Assembly (NCBI GenBank): GCA_900102235.1
Contig: FMVL01000010.1
Coordinates: 89,616-153,615, forward strand
Source: Lachnospiraceae bacterium XBB2008
GTDB lineage: Bacteria; Bacillota; Clostridia; Lachnospirales; Lachnospiraceae
Direction of reading: 5' to 3'
DNA length: 64,000 bases
In this document: one piece after another, positions 16,547 to 25,130 of the stretch
Position numbering within the stretch: position 1 is the stretch's first letter
Layout of the letters: every line of letters starts with the position of its first letter
Position numbers and translations under genes: made by a program
The notes under the pieces: model-generated
The model's input: the letters and a program-made list of their open reading frames with translations, nothing else
Told to the model about the DNA's origin: nothing
The model's database searches: none

Positions 16547-17245
16547 ATGCAGGAAAAACATTTGCAGATTGAGGATTTAACATATAGCCGGGATGTAAGA
16601 ACCTGGCTTTATGAGCGATATGGCAAGGAACAGGGAGAAAACATCTGGGCAGATGTAGTGGATAAATACAACGAATACCTGAAAGATCTGCCAGATTATG
16701 GTGGAAAGAAGAACGGACATGCTTATGCGATCTACGGAGCCCTGCTTGTATTTGCCTTGTATCCTTCGCTCCCTGACAAGCCTCCGATAGACGAACTTCA
16801 GTCCTTTGTCCAGAGCATGTTTATGAGGCCGTTTACAAAGCTGGGAAAAATATTTGATCTGAACAGAAACCCAGATATGTGCTTGATAGATATGGTTTTT
16901 AAGCGTGCCGGTAAAAGAGATCAGAAGGATATAAAAAAATATCCGGCAGGATTTATAAATGTAACCGAACCATATGACAGGGAACATCATGCCGCAAGAT
17001 ATCATTTCGCACAGTGCCCGAATGCGGAGTTCGCCAAAAGCCACGATCTGCTGCATGTGCTCCCGCTTTTGTGTAACAGCGATTTTTTCGGTATCAGCGA
17101 GATACACGGGAAGTTGATCCGATGCGGGACATGTGGCAATAGTGACAGATGCGACTATCTGGTCGTAGGTGACCGTAATCCTATCACGGATCTGTATGTG
17201 ACAGAGGTTGATGAAAATGGATTTATGGTCAGTAGGAAGAAATAG
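16547..17245 (+). CDS. L-2-amino-thiazoline-4-carboxylate hydrolase (ATC hydrolase)-like protein
   Basis: A 232-residue soluble protein with the family hallmarks LPDYGGKKNG near residue 48 and CDYLVVGDRNP near 203, plus conserved FAQCPNAEFAKSHD. The family is named for a Pseudomonas enzyme that opens the thiazoline ring to give N-carbamoyl-cysteine; most gut Firmicute members are uncharacterised. Cys and His in CPNAEFAKSHD are candidate active-site residues by analogy. It is paralogous to the gene at 20032. AAGGGAGGAAAC precedes the start. Confidence 0.75.
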   Translation: MQEKHLQIEDLTYSRDVRTWLYERYGKEQGENIWADVVDKYNEYLKDLPDYGGKKNGHAYAIYGALLVFALYPSLPDKPPIDELQSFVQSMFMRPFTKLGKIFDLNRNPDMCLIDMVFKRAGKRDQKDIKKYPAGFINVTEPYDREHHAARYHFAQCPNAEFAKSHDLLHVLPLLCNSDFFGISEIHGKLIRCGTCGNSDRCDYLVVGDRNPITDLYVTEVDENGFMVSRKK

Positions 17246-17295
17246 TGCCACACCAAGAATTTACTTATAAGACAAACGCTTCTGGGAGGATGAAG

Positions 17296-17994
17296 ATGAA
17301 TTCAAATGATCGATCAGCTGAAATTGACTGGGAACGGGTTAAGCATTTACTGAAACTGGGAATTTTCGCTGCTCTTATGGTATTTGCCGCCGACATGATC
17401 CTTGGATGGGGAACCTATTACTACGATGCAGAAGGTCTTCCGCCTATGTTTGCAAGATTCCTGCTTGTATCAGACGGAAGGATCATAGCTTCGGCCTTGC
17501 TTGGTCTTATAGGTATACCGCTTGAATGTCTGTGCTGGTTTGCCGTGTATCGGATGATTAAACCATATTCTGAAAAGGATGCTCATGCTTACCGAGCGGG
17601 TATCATAGGCTGCCTTGCGTTCGGAGGATGCGGGGTACATGTGCCGTGCTGTATTGCGGCATATCTTTTGAAACGCTTTTATGAGAATGATCCTGCGACA
17701 GTTGTAACTGAAGTGGAAGGATTCCTAAAATGGTTTCTTTTGCCTGCAACGATCATATTTCTTGTTTTCTTTTTCGTAGCAGCCATTGTCCAGATCAGAG
17801 CATTTGCAAAAGGGCATACGCCGCTTCCTAAATGGTGTTTAATATTCAATATCCTGTTTGGAGTTGCGTGGATAATGATCATGAGACTGATCGGTGATCG
17901 CGCGATAACGAATGCACTGGCTGCAGCATGGATCAGTGTAGGCAATCTATGGACGATGGGAGGATTATTGGCAGTATGTTCAAAATACCATTGA
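17296..17994 (+). CDS. polytopic membrane protein (DUF6796-like), paralogue of 19288-20007
   Basis: 232 residues with about six membrane helices. The pattern, including GWGTYYYDA after the first helix, resembles a family I recall as DUF6796; function is unknown. The start at 17296 is six bases after GGGAGG; an upstream GTG at 17245 overlaps the previous stop and is unlikely. Together with 19288-20007 it brackets the glycosyltransferase, and an ATC-hydrolase-like gene flanks each side, making a near-symmetric block of duplicated partners. Confidence 0.65.
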   Translation: MNSNDRSAEIDWERVKHLLKLGIFAALMVFAADMILGWGTYYYDAEGLPPMFARFLLVSDGRIIASALLGLIGIPLECLCWFAVYRMIKPYSEKDAHAYRAGIIGCLAFGGCGVHVPCCIAAYLLKRFYENDPATVVTEVEGFLKWFLLPATIIFLVFFFVAAIVQIRAFAKGHTPLPKWCLIFNILFGVAWIMIMRLIGDRAITNALAAAWISVGNLWTMGGLLAVCSKYH

Positions 17995-18028
17995 TTGATG
18001 GAATTAATTTGGAAGAGGTAACGGGTGA

Positions 18029-19270
18029 ATGGTTATAACAGCTGTAGCCGTGGGAACCAGAGGAGATGTGAATCCGCTGGCGGAACTTGGCGAGGAAATG
18101 ATAAAGAGAGGGCATGATTTTCGGATTCTGACATCCGAGGCTTTTCACCCGCTAATAGAGGGCAAGGGAGTTACATTCTTAAAGCTTGATACTGACGCAG
18201 ACCATGTGATGCAGTATCTGGTTGCTGATTATAAGACCAGTATTGATTTCATAAAGGGGATGTTCAGGCTTAAAAAGGAAAATCCTGGATTTATGGAACA
18301 GACAGTTTCGGCGATCCGTGGTTCAGATCTTGTGATGTACGGAACCTGCGGGGCATTTGCCTATCATGCGGCAGAACTCCTGAAAATACCGTGTGCGAGA
18401 GTGTTTTATTCTCCGATGGATCCGACAAGACAGTATTCGCTTTATTCGGATGATTATGATTCCGAAAAGGTCTTAAAAAGCTATGACGGGCTCCCTGAGG
18501 GGATGAACTTGATGACTATGATAGCCCTAAACAAGTGGAGAGTAAAAAACAGTCTGACGAAGTGGCGTATAAAGAGTAGCTATAAAGAAATGGAAGGGCG
18601 GAAGCTCCTGACATTTTACCCGACAAGCCGTGTGTTGATGAAGCCTGATCCTGCATGGGGTGATCACATCCATGTGACCGGATACTGGTATCATCCGGAC
18701 GAGACGGGAGATGAATATCAGCCACAGGAAGATTTGTTGAGGTTCTTAAATTCCGACGAGAAGCCTATCTTTGTTGCATTTGGTAAGGCAGAGTCTGAAG
18801 AGCTTGCCGAACTTCAGATAAGAGTATTACAGGCACTTAAGGAAACGGGAATACATGCGATCATACAGGCTGATCAGATACCGAATACGGATAGAGTAAA
18901 CACAGAGCGACTGTATTTTATCGGAAATGTGCCGTATTCCTATATATTCGGTAAGGTAAGAGCCGTAGTTCATCATGGCGGGAATACAACTAACGGTCTT
19001 GGACTTCGCGCAGGATTGCCGACACTTGTGATTCCGCTGGCGCTGGATCAGTATTTTTACGGCCGTATGGATCACAGGATCGGTGCCGGACCTGCACCGC
19101 TTTATATCCGTAAAAGATTATGTACAGTGGATGAGATAAAAGCCTCATTGAATGACCTGATCAGCGGCAAGTATGATAAGGAAGCACATGAGGCTTCAAA
19201 GGGAATTCTTGAAGAAAATGGAGTAAAAGAAGCGGCGGATGCGATAGAAGCGTATATAAATAAAGTGTAG
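18029..19270 (+). CDS. GT1-family glycosyltransferase (sterol/macrolide UGT-like)
   Basis: A 413-residue GT-B fold enzyme. The N-terminus has the acceptor-domain opening VAVGTRGDVNPL, and the C-terminal domain has VVHHGGNTTNGLGLRAGLP followed by PLALDQ, the donor-binding signature of GT1 enzymes that glycosylate sterols, macrolides and flavonoids. It would transfer a sugar from a nucleotide donor to a lipophilic small molecule in the cytosol. This is the clearest evidence that the cluster works on a specialised metabolite or xenobiotic. The start ATG 18029 follows AGAGGTAACGGGTGA. Confidence 0.88.
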   Translation: MVITAVAVGTRGDVNPLAELGEEMIKRGHDFRILTSEAFHPLIEGKGVTFLKLDTDADHVMQYLVADYKTSIDFIKGMFRLKKENPGFMEQTVSAIRGSDLVMYGTCGAFAYHAAELLKIPCARVFYSPMDPTRQYSLYSDDYDSEKVLKSYDGLPEGMNLMTMIALNKWRVKNSLTKWRIKSSYKEMEGRKLLTFYPTSRVLMKPDPAWGDHIHVTGYWYHPDETGDEYQPQEDLLRFLNSDEKPIFVAFGKAESEELAELQIRVLQALKETGIHAIIQADQIPNTDRVNTERLYFIGNVPYSYIFGKVRAVVHHGGNTTNGLGLRAGLPTLVIPLALDQYFYGRMDHRIGAGPAPLYIRKRLCTVDEIKASLNDLISGKYDKEAHEASKGILEENGVKEAADAIEAYINKV

Positions 19271-19287
19271 GAGAGTATCTGCAAAGT

Positions 19288-20007
19288 ATGAAACCATCAA
19301 ATAAAAAGAATGTAATTGCTTTGATATGCGGCATCCTTGGATGTCTATGTTATGGCGGCGGAGACTGGCTGATGATGTATGGGGATCCGTCTCATACGGG
19401 AAAACTTATATGGCTTACTATAGGCACAGCTAATATTCCGCAGTGGAGATACATTCTTGCGATGGCTCTTGCCTTCCCGGGAATAATTCTATATGGCATA
19501 GCACTTTTTGCAGTTCAAAGCTATATTCGCAAGGATAAGGAACGTTGCACATATCATTATCTGAATGCATTCGGACTTACACCGTGGATTGCATTGCATT
19601 TGATCTACGTGGTCATCCTGAGTTTGTTTGCATGGCTTAACAACAACGGATATGCCGCGGATGCGCTTGTTATTTGTGAAGGGTTATTCTCTTTGTTTTC
19701 ATGGGTTGTTCCTGCAAGTGAGGTGTTGATGCTTCCGGTGTTCATCTACTGGTTCTATCTTCAGATCACCGGCAGGACAGTATTTGCAAAAGGAATTGCA
19801 TTTACAAACGTGCTTTTTATTTTTGCAGTATTGAAACTCGTTGTAAGCCTGATGCCGGAAAGCGCATTCAGGCTTGGCTTTACCAATGGTCTAATGAGCG
19901 AAAGTATGGCTGTATGGTTTGCTATCATGCTGATCATGGAGTTTGTCCATGAATACACGCTTGCATCCGGCGGATCATATCGCGACCGCGGATACAAGAA
20001 GAAATAA
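19288..20007 (+). CDS. polytopic membrane protein (DUF6796-like), paralogue of 17296-17994
   Basis: 239 residues with six or so membrane helices. Shared features with 17296 include the GDWLMMYGD/DMILGWGTYY region after helix 1 and the spacing of the later helices. Function is unknown. It lies 17 bases after the glycosyltransferase and 24 bases before the second ATC-hydrolase-like gene, so all are probably on one transcript. Confidence 0.65.
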   Translation: MKPSNKKNVIALICGILGCLCYGGGDWLMMYGDPSHTGKLIWLTIGTANIPQWRYILAMALAFPGIILYGIALFAVQSYIRKDKERCTYHYLNAFGLTPWIALHLIYVVILSLFAWLNNNGYAADALVICEGLFSLFSWVVPASEVLMLPVFIYWFYLQITGRTVFAKGIAFTNVLFIFAVLKLVVSLMPESAFRLGFTNGLMSESMAVWFAIMLIMEFVHEYTLASGGSYRDRGYKKK

Positions 20008-20031
20008 GCATTTAAGGATGGGACAGTAATA

Positions 20032-20697
20032 ATGTGGAACAAATCATATCCGAAATCGTGGGGCAGACTTTTTGAAAGATACTGCGATGAGTATCTTCCC
20101 GACAGGAAGGAAGAAATCTGTATCCGTGCCGATAAAGAATATAAAAGACTTTTAAGTGAGATGCCGGATCTGGGCGGAAAAGAAAACGGTATGGCCGAAA
20201 ATATGGGCACGTGGTTTTCTATCGTTGCTTTTTATGAAGCAAGCGACCATGAGATTGACGGGAAGGCATTTCAGATCATTCATGGCTGGCATATCGACAG
20301 ACTGCGGTTTCTTGGAAAGATCGTTGATGCCAATAAAAACAAATGGCCATATAAGCTGTTTGAGAAGCTATATGCGAAGTATGAAAGACAGGTCAGAGAG
20401 CACCAGGCAAAGGGCGAGTGGACGGAGACCTGGGGAATAAGGATAAACCCCGATAACAGGTCGGAGGGGTACAGCTTTCATCTGATCGGATGTCCGATAG
20501 CAAAGCACGCTAAAGAACATGGCTATGAGGAATTACTGCCGTATCTGTGCAAAACCGATCATTCACTGGCACATGTGCTCCATGCAAAACTGATACGCAC
20601 ACAGATAGAGATACTTGGTGGAGATTATTGTGACTATTGGTACGTGGGAGATAAAAGCGAAGCAGCAAAAGCTTATAGTAATCTGGAGGAAATATAG
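20032..20697 (+). CDS. L-2-amino-thiazoline-4-carboxylate hydrolase (ATC hydrolase)-like protein, second copy
   Basis: 221 residues. It shares MPDLGGKENGM (residues 44-54), GCPIAKHAKEHG and CDYWYVGDK with the copy at 16547, but the two are clearly divergent elsewhere, so they are likely to differ in substrate. The conserved Cys and His of GCPIAKHAKEHG correspond to CPNAEFAKSHD. It is immediately followed by a truncated thioesterase-like gene. Confidence 0.75.
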   Translation: MWNKSYPKSWGRLFERYCDEYLPDRKEEICIRADKEYKRLLSEMPDLGGKENGMAENMGTWFSIVAFYEASDHEIDGKAFQIIHGWHIDRLRFLGKIVDANKNKWPYKLFEKLYAKYERQVREHQAKGEWTETWGIRINPDNRSEGYSFHLIGCPIAKHAKEHGYEELLPYLCKTDHSLAHVLHAKLIRTQIEILGGDYCDYWYVGDKSEAAKAYSNLEEI

Positions 20698-20701
20698 TAG
20701 C

Positions 20702-21295
20702 GTGAAGTATATTGATTTTACAATGAAAGAACATGGATTTGTCGGTCATATGGCTGAGCCCGATGAAGGAAGCGACAGAGCCGTGATCATAATTATGGGC
20801 GGAGAACAGAGCCTGCTTCCGGGAATAAAATTCGCTGAACGTTTTGCTGATTATGGAATAACGGGACTTACGGTCTCTCTCTTCGGGGCAGAAGGATTAC
20901 CGGATTCACCAAACATGATACCGATAGACATGTTTCTTTCCGCAGTGAATTACCTGCGTGAAAGAAAACAGATTGGACGCATCAGCATATACGGACAGTC
21001 GATGGGGTCAATTTTTGCCGTAATGGCTGCCCAGTACATCGGTGGCTTTGAAAACCTGATCATGGTGTCACCGACCCATGTGCCGTTTGAGGGCACTATG
21101 AAAGATAAAAAAACGATGTCCGGCAGAAGCGTTGCAACGTGGAAAGGAAAAGACATTCCCTATGTAAAAGCTGATTTTTCGGCTGTGAAGGCGGGAAAAT
21201 ATTATCGCTTGCCTGACATATCCTATAAGGTGACGGGCATGTGGATCGCATACAATAAGGCTTATGGTAACGATGAAGCGGTCAGAAGGATGTAG
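20702..21295 (+). pseudogene. BAAT/acyl-CoA thioester hydrolase-like protein, probably C-terminally truncated
   Basis: From a GTG at 20702 (GGAGGAAAT upstream) 197 residues are encoded. The fold resembles the BAAT C-terminal hydrolase: an IIIMGG loop and the nucleophile elbow IYGQSMGSI. The frame stops at EAVRRM before the region where the family's catalytic Asp and His normally lie, and a terminator follows directly. It is therefore either inactive or completed by another protein. The truncation coincides with the end of the tailoring cluster and the beginning of a relic zone. Confidence 0.55.
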
Positions 21296-21321
21296 GTTTG
21301 TAAGCAAGAGTATTGGGGAGT

Positions 21322-21350
21322 GAGGGCACCGATTAGGTGCCCTCTTTCTT
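21322..21350 (+). terminator. rho-independent terminator closing the tailoring cluster
   Basis: GAGGGCACC, loop GATTA, GGTGCCCTC, then TTTCTTT. It sits 27 bases after the truncated hydrolase. Confidence 0.85.
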
Positions 21351-21515
21351 TGTATAAGCCAAGCAGATCCAGCCGTCACCGCTTGAAAGCTTACCCCAGC
21401 CATTTTGCTCTATGTCGATAGAGAATAATCCCTTACCAGTGTACTTGCCGGTGCGGGCATAGGTTACGCCGGGGCCATAGCGGATGTTTAAATTATCTAT
21501 ATCCACACGTACCAT
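21333..21515 (-). pseudogene. relic bacterial SH3 domain of a cell-wall hydrolase
   Basis: The 60-residue frame reads MVRVDIDNLNIRYGPG..., with later GKYTGKG and GWGKL.SGDGWI, the signature of the C-terminal SH3b domain of lysozyme- or amidase-type endolysins. An in-frame stop lies 15 bases upstream and no catalytic domain precedes it, so this is the tail of a lost, possibly prophage-derived, lysin. Its stop codon lies inside the terminator hairpin. Confidence 0.65.
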
Positions 21516-21601
21516 GAGTTTCGGGTGTTATAGTTATCATAATAGCATGAGGGAGTCATCTGATTGAACTTTGTGAGATTTTTGATACTACTGTTGAAGA
21601 T

Positions 21602-21678
21602 CTCCTGATTGTCGACCAGGAGTTCCGATAAAATTATATCCCGGGACGGCTGTCTTCCTTCCAGATGATAGCCGTCCC
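21602..21678 (+). other. two adjacent hairpins in the non-coding stretch 21516-21804
   Basis: CTCCTG/CAGGAG (21602-21622) and GGGACGGCT/AGCCGTCCC (21643-21651 and 21670-21678) can form stems of 6 and 9 bp. Neither has a T-run after it on the plus strand. No gene is visible between the SH3 relic and the gene at 21805. Confidence 0.4.
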
Positions 21679-21804
21679 ACCCTCCCACTAAACCAGCGGT
21701 TGATTGAATACAGTTTATCAGCGAAATACAATGAAAAAGAAAGGAACCATTTGTGGATATCATAATGAGTCTGAATACGATTAGAATTAGGAGGATTAAA
21801 AGCT

Positions 21805-22455
21805 ATGGCCAATAAAATGCTTGTAACACAGGCACTTGATGAGAGAGATCTTTTGGTAAAAAAGATTAATGACAAGATCGAAAAGGCAAAGTTCGTCGAT
21901 ACTATAAAGCCTAACGAAGAAAAAGTAATGGAATCCAGGGTGTCCCGGGATGAATTCGCCAAGGATGCAGAAAGTGCCTACCAACAGATCATGGATCTGA
22001 TCGATCGCTATCAGAAGATAGACGCAGCGATTGTTGCCTCCAATGCGAAGAATACGATCGAAACATCGTATGGAGTGTTCACAATAGCCGGGGCTATTTC
22101 GCTTAGAAAAAGGCTTCGCGGTGAAGATATAAAGACAGATTTTGAGTTTCTCCTGCAAAATACAATGTCAAATGAGCGTAAAGTGTGCCTGGAAGCCGCA
22201 GAGGTTAAGAATAAACAGCTTCAGGATACGGCAGAGGATATGCGGCTTTCAATTCTCGGAAAAGATACGAAGGTTAAAGATGAGAAGCCACTTGAAGTTG
22301 TGGATGCATATGTTCGTGAGAATACGACTGAGCTGGTAGATCCACTTGATGTCAAAAAGAAGATCGAGAGTCTTAAGGAGAAGAGGGATACCCTGCTTAC
22401 TGAGCTGGACACACAGATTAAGGTCTCAAATGCTACGACATTTATAGAAGTATAA
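21805..22455 (+). CDS. uncharacterised coiled-coil protein (DIP1984/septicolysin- or DUF6847-like)
   Basis: A 216-residue, highly charged, mainly helical cytosolic protein without signal or membrane segment; AGGAGGATTAAAAGCT precedes the ATG. Heptad-like stretches cover residues 8-40, 95-135 and 180-215. The conserved opening QALDERDLLVKKI resembles the septicolysin/DIP1984 family, for which no activity is established. It is transcribed alone, between the hairpins above and the tRNA-like relic below. Confidence 0.6.
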   Translation: MANKMLVTQALDERDLLVKKINDKIEKAKFVDTIKPNEEKVMESRVSRDEFAKDAESAYQQIMDLIDRYQKIDAAIVASNAKNTIETSYGVFTIAGAISLRKRLRGEDIKTDFEFLLQNTMSNERKVCLEAAEVKNKQLQDTAEDMRLSILGKDTKVKDEKPLEVVDAYVRENTTELVDPLDVKKKIESLKEKRDTLLTELDTQIKVSNATTFIEV

Positions 22456-22530
22456 AACACATCGCAGTTATGCCTGCAACACGAAAATTTCATACCCGGT
22501 TCCCCGTAACAGGGTTACGTTACACGACCA

Positions 22531-22564
22531 CAATATTAAGGAACGATAAATTCCTATAATATTG
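22531..22564 (+). other. inverted repeat upstream of the tRNA-like relic
   Basis: CAATATTA-a-GGAA and TTCC-TA-TAATATTG form a 12-bp interrupted stem around CGATAAA. There is no T-run, so it is not a terminator; it may be part of an integration or regulatory site. Confidence 0.4.
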
Positions 22565-22570
22565 ACAACA

Positions 22571-22640
22571 GTCAGAATGGTGCAGCCGGATAGCACGCGA
22601 GCGTAGGCTTGAGATCGCAGGTTTGAGTCCTGCTTCTGCC
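22571..22640 (+). tRNA. tRNA-like relic with a shortened anticodon arm
   Basis: Acceptor GTCAGAA (22571-22577) pairs with TTCTGCC (22634-22640) except for one mismatch. The D arm is GTGC-AGCCGGATA-GCAC and the T arm GCAGG-TTTGAGT-CCTGC. Between them only 20 bases remain: CGAGC/GCTTG encloses a four-base loop, GTAG, so there is no seven-base anticodon loop. No CCA follows. This is a non-functional tRNA-derived sequence or a deliberate tRNA mimic, a usual sort of site for integrated elements. Confidence 0.45.
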
Positions 22641-22641
22641 C

Positions 22642-22676
22642 CCCTCGGGGTCACGAGGGCGGGGCGCGGCCACCCC
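22642..22676 (+). other. GC-rich hairpins after the tRNA-like relic
   Basis: CCCTCG/CGAGGG (22642-22647 and 22654-22659) and GGGG/CCCC (22661-22664 and 22673-22676) lie in a strongly GC-rich patch unlike its surroundings. The rest of 22680-22890 shows only AT-rich sequence with no clear gene. Confidence 0.4.
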
Positions 22677-22891
22677 GTAAGTAAGCCGCTCTGGACCTTT
22701 TGGGTTTTTGGTTTTAATTTAACCTGAAACTGTAAACCGGTAACCTTGTTTTCTTAAACTGATTTAGATAAACAGAAAAATGTTTTATAGGCATAGTATA
22801 AGTGCTGAAATCCGGGATAAAGGTTAAGGCGTTGAACCGGTTGGCCTGAAGTCATCCCCCTGGCTGTGTTGCAGGCATTCTTAAAGAAAAC

Positions 22892-23176
22892 ATGGATAAA
22901 GATGAACTTATTAATGAGATGACGATGGCTCTGCAGGAAGCTATTGATGTGCAGGAAAGATTTTCGGCTAAATTAGATGAATTGGAAAAAGAAAATTCAT
23001 TCCTGACGGAGACTATTGTAGTGAACAAGCTCGGACTGGTAACCATTGAGCGCAGGAAGATCATCGCTGAGATGATGAAACTGGAGATCAGAAATCTGTT
23101 CCTGAAAGCGTTGATCATGCAAAGTCAGGAAAGAATCTATGGAGATATTAACACATGGGAAGAGAAGAGAACGTAG
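22892..23176 (+). CDS. small helical protein, unknown
   Basis: 94 residues, charged and predicted helical throughout, for example the coiled-coil-like stretch ALQEAIDVQERFSAKLDEL. No family is recognised and the ribosome binding site is weak, but the frame overlaps the next gene by 22 bases in the way of co-translated genes, and its composition matches a real protein. It may be a partner of the PARG-like enzyme downstream, which is a guess from position only. Confidence 0.55.
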   Translation: MDKDELINEMTMALQEAIDVQERFSAKLDELEKENSFLTETIVVNKLGLVTIERRKIIAEMMKLEIRNLFLKALIMQSQERIYGDINTWEEKRT

Positions 23177-24006
23177 CTGTATATGAGGATACCAAAGCAT
23201 GGTGTAAGACCGAGCCTGCGCTTAAGGAAGCGATAAAGTCTTCGATATCTGCGCAGAAGATCATATATGAGACAGATGAATTACCGGTGGATACCGGTCA
23301 CAGGTATGACACGAAAGCAGATGTGATCGTTTCGAAGAAGAGATCATATGAAGCGGCATCTGCGTATAAGGGACAGAAGGTATGCGTGCATAATTTTGCT
23401 TCAGCAACTACTCCCGGCGGAGGCGTAGTGAAGGGATCGCGGGCGCAGGAAGAATGTCTTTGCAGGACATCAACCTTGTATTTCTGCATAAATACCCAAA
23501 AGATGTGGGATGAGTTCTATATACCGCATCGCGAGAACCTGGACAATATCCATAACGGGGACCTCATATATACGCCGAATGTGATCGTAATGAAGTCAGA
23601 TACTGCTGCACCTGAGCGGCTGGAACCAAAAGACTGGTATAAGGTGGATGTGATCACGCTTGCGGCACCTAAACTTCGTGGTGGTGCAAGATTCGGACAG
23701 AAACCGAGAACTGTGACTGATCAGGAACTACTTGAGATCCATGAGACAAGGATGCGCAGATTCTGTGATGTGGCCAAGGCGAACGGAGCAGAGGTGCTGA
23801 TACTGGGGGCATTCGGCTGTGGGGCGTACAAGAATCCTGCTGAGGTCGTGGCAAAAGCCATGAAAAATGTAGTCGAAGAGTATATCTATGACTTTAAAAC
23901 TATAGAGTTCGCGGTTCAATGCAGACCTGAGGATGACAGTAATTATCATACGTTTAAGAGAGTGCTTATAACACATGATCAAGAAACAACCAGCGCCGGG
24001 GCATGA
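23155..24006 (+). CDS. PARG-like poly(ADP-ribose) glycohydrolase, bacterial type (TIGR02452/DUF2263)
   Basis: 283 residues with a macrodomain-type fold. The catalytic signature GGG...QEE is present: PGGG at residues 87-90 and RAQEE at 96-100, with catalytic Glu expected in the QEE. Later conserved motifs are VDVITLAAP and LILGAFGCGAYKN. Family members remove ADP-ribose chains or mono-ADP-ribose from proteins or nucleic acids. The start is preceded by GGAGATATTAACAC. Another ADP-ribose hydrolase of a different fold is at 61378, so the region has two enzymes for reversing ADP-ribosylation. Confidence 0.85.
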   Translation: MGREENVAVYEDTKAWCKTEPALKEAIKSSISAQKIIYETDELPVDTGHRYDTKADVIVSKKRSYEAASAYKGQKVCVHNFASATTPGGGVVKGSRAQEECLCRTSTLYFCINTQKMWDEFYIPHRENLDNIHNGDLIYTPNVIVMKSDTAAPERLEPKDWYKVDVITLAAPKLRGGARFGQKPRTVTDQELLEIHETRMRRFCDVAKANGAEVLILGAFGCGAYKNPAEVVAKAMKNVVEEYIYDFKTIEFAVQCRPEDDSNYHTFKRVLITHDQETTSAGA

Positions 24007-24346
24007 GTCGGAATACGTAAAGAAGGCCAAAACACTTCCGATATTGCATAAGTCTTATTACGGGGAAGATCGCGGGATACTTAACGGGCATTCGCCCAAG
24101 GAAGTTACAGAGATATATGGATGCATAGATAGATGCACCTGTGGGGGGATGCCGGAGATCATCGAGATGGACGGGATGGGAGATCTGATGTTTGAGATAC
24201 GGTGTTCATCCTGTGGTCGACGTATTGTGATGACAGATTATGACCGGAAAAGCAAGATCCCTTTTGAGTGGGAACAGACCTGTATAAATTTTTGGAATAA
24301 AGGTTTAACGGAACGGGACGTAGATAAGATATTCGGAAGAAAATAA
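23975..24346 (+). CDS. small zinc-ribbon protein (restriction-alleviation Lar-like)
   Basis: 123 residues, start overlapping the end of the PARG-like gene by 32 bases. Four cysteines in CTCGGMPE and CSSCGRRI form a zinc ribbon, and a later CINFWNKG matches the C-terminal WN signature of Lar-like proteins. Lar proteins of phages reduce type I restriction; here the similarity is limited to the zinc core, so function remains open. The window has its own type I system at 34-41 kb. Confidence 0.55.
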   Translation: MIKKQPAPGHESEYVKKAKTLPILHKSYYGEDRGILNGHSPKEVTEIYGCIDRCTCGGMPEIIEMDGMGDLMFEIRCSSCGRRIVMTDYDRKSKIPFEWEQTCINFWNKGLTERDVDKIFGRK

Positions 24347-24365
24347 TAAATCCGATAGGAGAATT

Positions 24366-25073
24366 ATGAGTAAAGTATTCATCATTCCCGATGTTCACCT
24401 AAAGCCTTGGATGTTCATAGGGGCTTCAGAACTGATTGAACAGGCTGATTATGACGCGATAGTCATGCTCGGCGATCTTGTTGATGACTGGGGACAGGAC
24501 GAAAACCGCGAACTCTATAAAGAAACATTTGACGAAGCCATACGGTTCGTGAAGGAGCATCAGAATACTTTTTTTTGCTATGGGAATCATGATATCAGTT
24601 ATGTGTGGGAACTGGCGGAGTCCGGATATTCATGGAGAATGCGGGATCTGGTTGTAGAGAGGCTCAACGAACTCGTAGGAGCACTTCCGCCGGAGAATGT
24701 CGGATTTCTGCACAGCATAGACGGTGTATTGTTCAGCCATGCCGGTGTCACGGAGCAATTCGTTGAGTATCAGTTCGGCCTGGGATGGGATATCCCGATA
24801 CCATATATGCTTGAGAGAGTCAGCCGGATGGATGAGCGTCATCTTTGGACCGATGAGTCGCCAATCTGGGCCAGACCACAGTATGATGAGATGAAGCTGT
24901 ATTCAAAAGATGTATTTCAGGTTGTAGGACATACACCTGTCGGAAAACCGTTCTTGGAGGGTAACCTGCTCACATTGGATACATTCTCAACATACAGAGA
25001 CGGCACACTGTTTGGCAACCAGAGATTTGTGTGGGTAGATACAGTCAGTAAGACCTGGCATTACGCGGACTGA
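24366..25073 (+). CDS. calcineurin-like metallophosphoesterase
   Basis: 235 residues with the full metal-binding set: DVH near residue 9, GDLVDDW, GNHDISY, FSHAG and GHTPVG. The arrangement is like serine/threonine protein phosphatases and ApaH-type nucleotidases. It would hydrolyse a phosphoester in the cytosol with two metal ions. This is the first of three phosphoesterases within 3.4 kb; AGGAGAATT precedes the ATG. Confidence 0.88.
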   Translation: MSKVFIIPDVHLKPWMFIGASELIEQADYDAIVMLGDLVDDWGQDENRELYKETFDEAIRFVKEHQNTFFCYGNHDISYVWELAESGYSWRMRDLVVERLNELVGALPPENVGFLHSIDGVLFSHAGVTEQFVEYQFGLGWDIPIPYMLERVSRMDERHLWTDESPIWARPQYDEMKLYSKDVFQVVGHTPVGKPFLEGNLLTLDTFSTYRDGTLFGNQRFVWVDTVSKTWHYAD

Positions 25074-25130
25074 TATGATTCGATGATATAACAGTTCAAG
25101 GAGTTTGTTAACCGTTTTTAGGAGAAAAAG

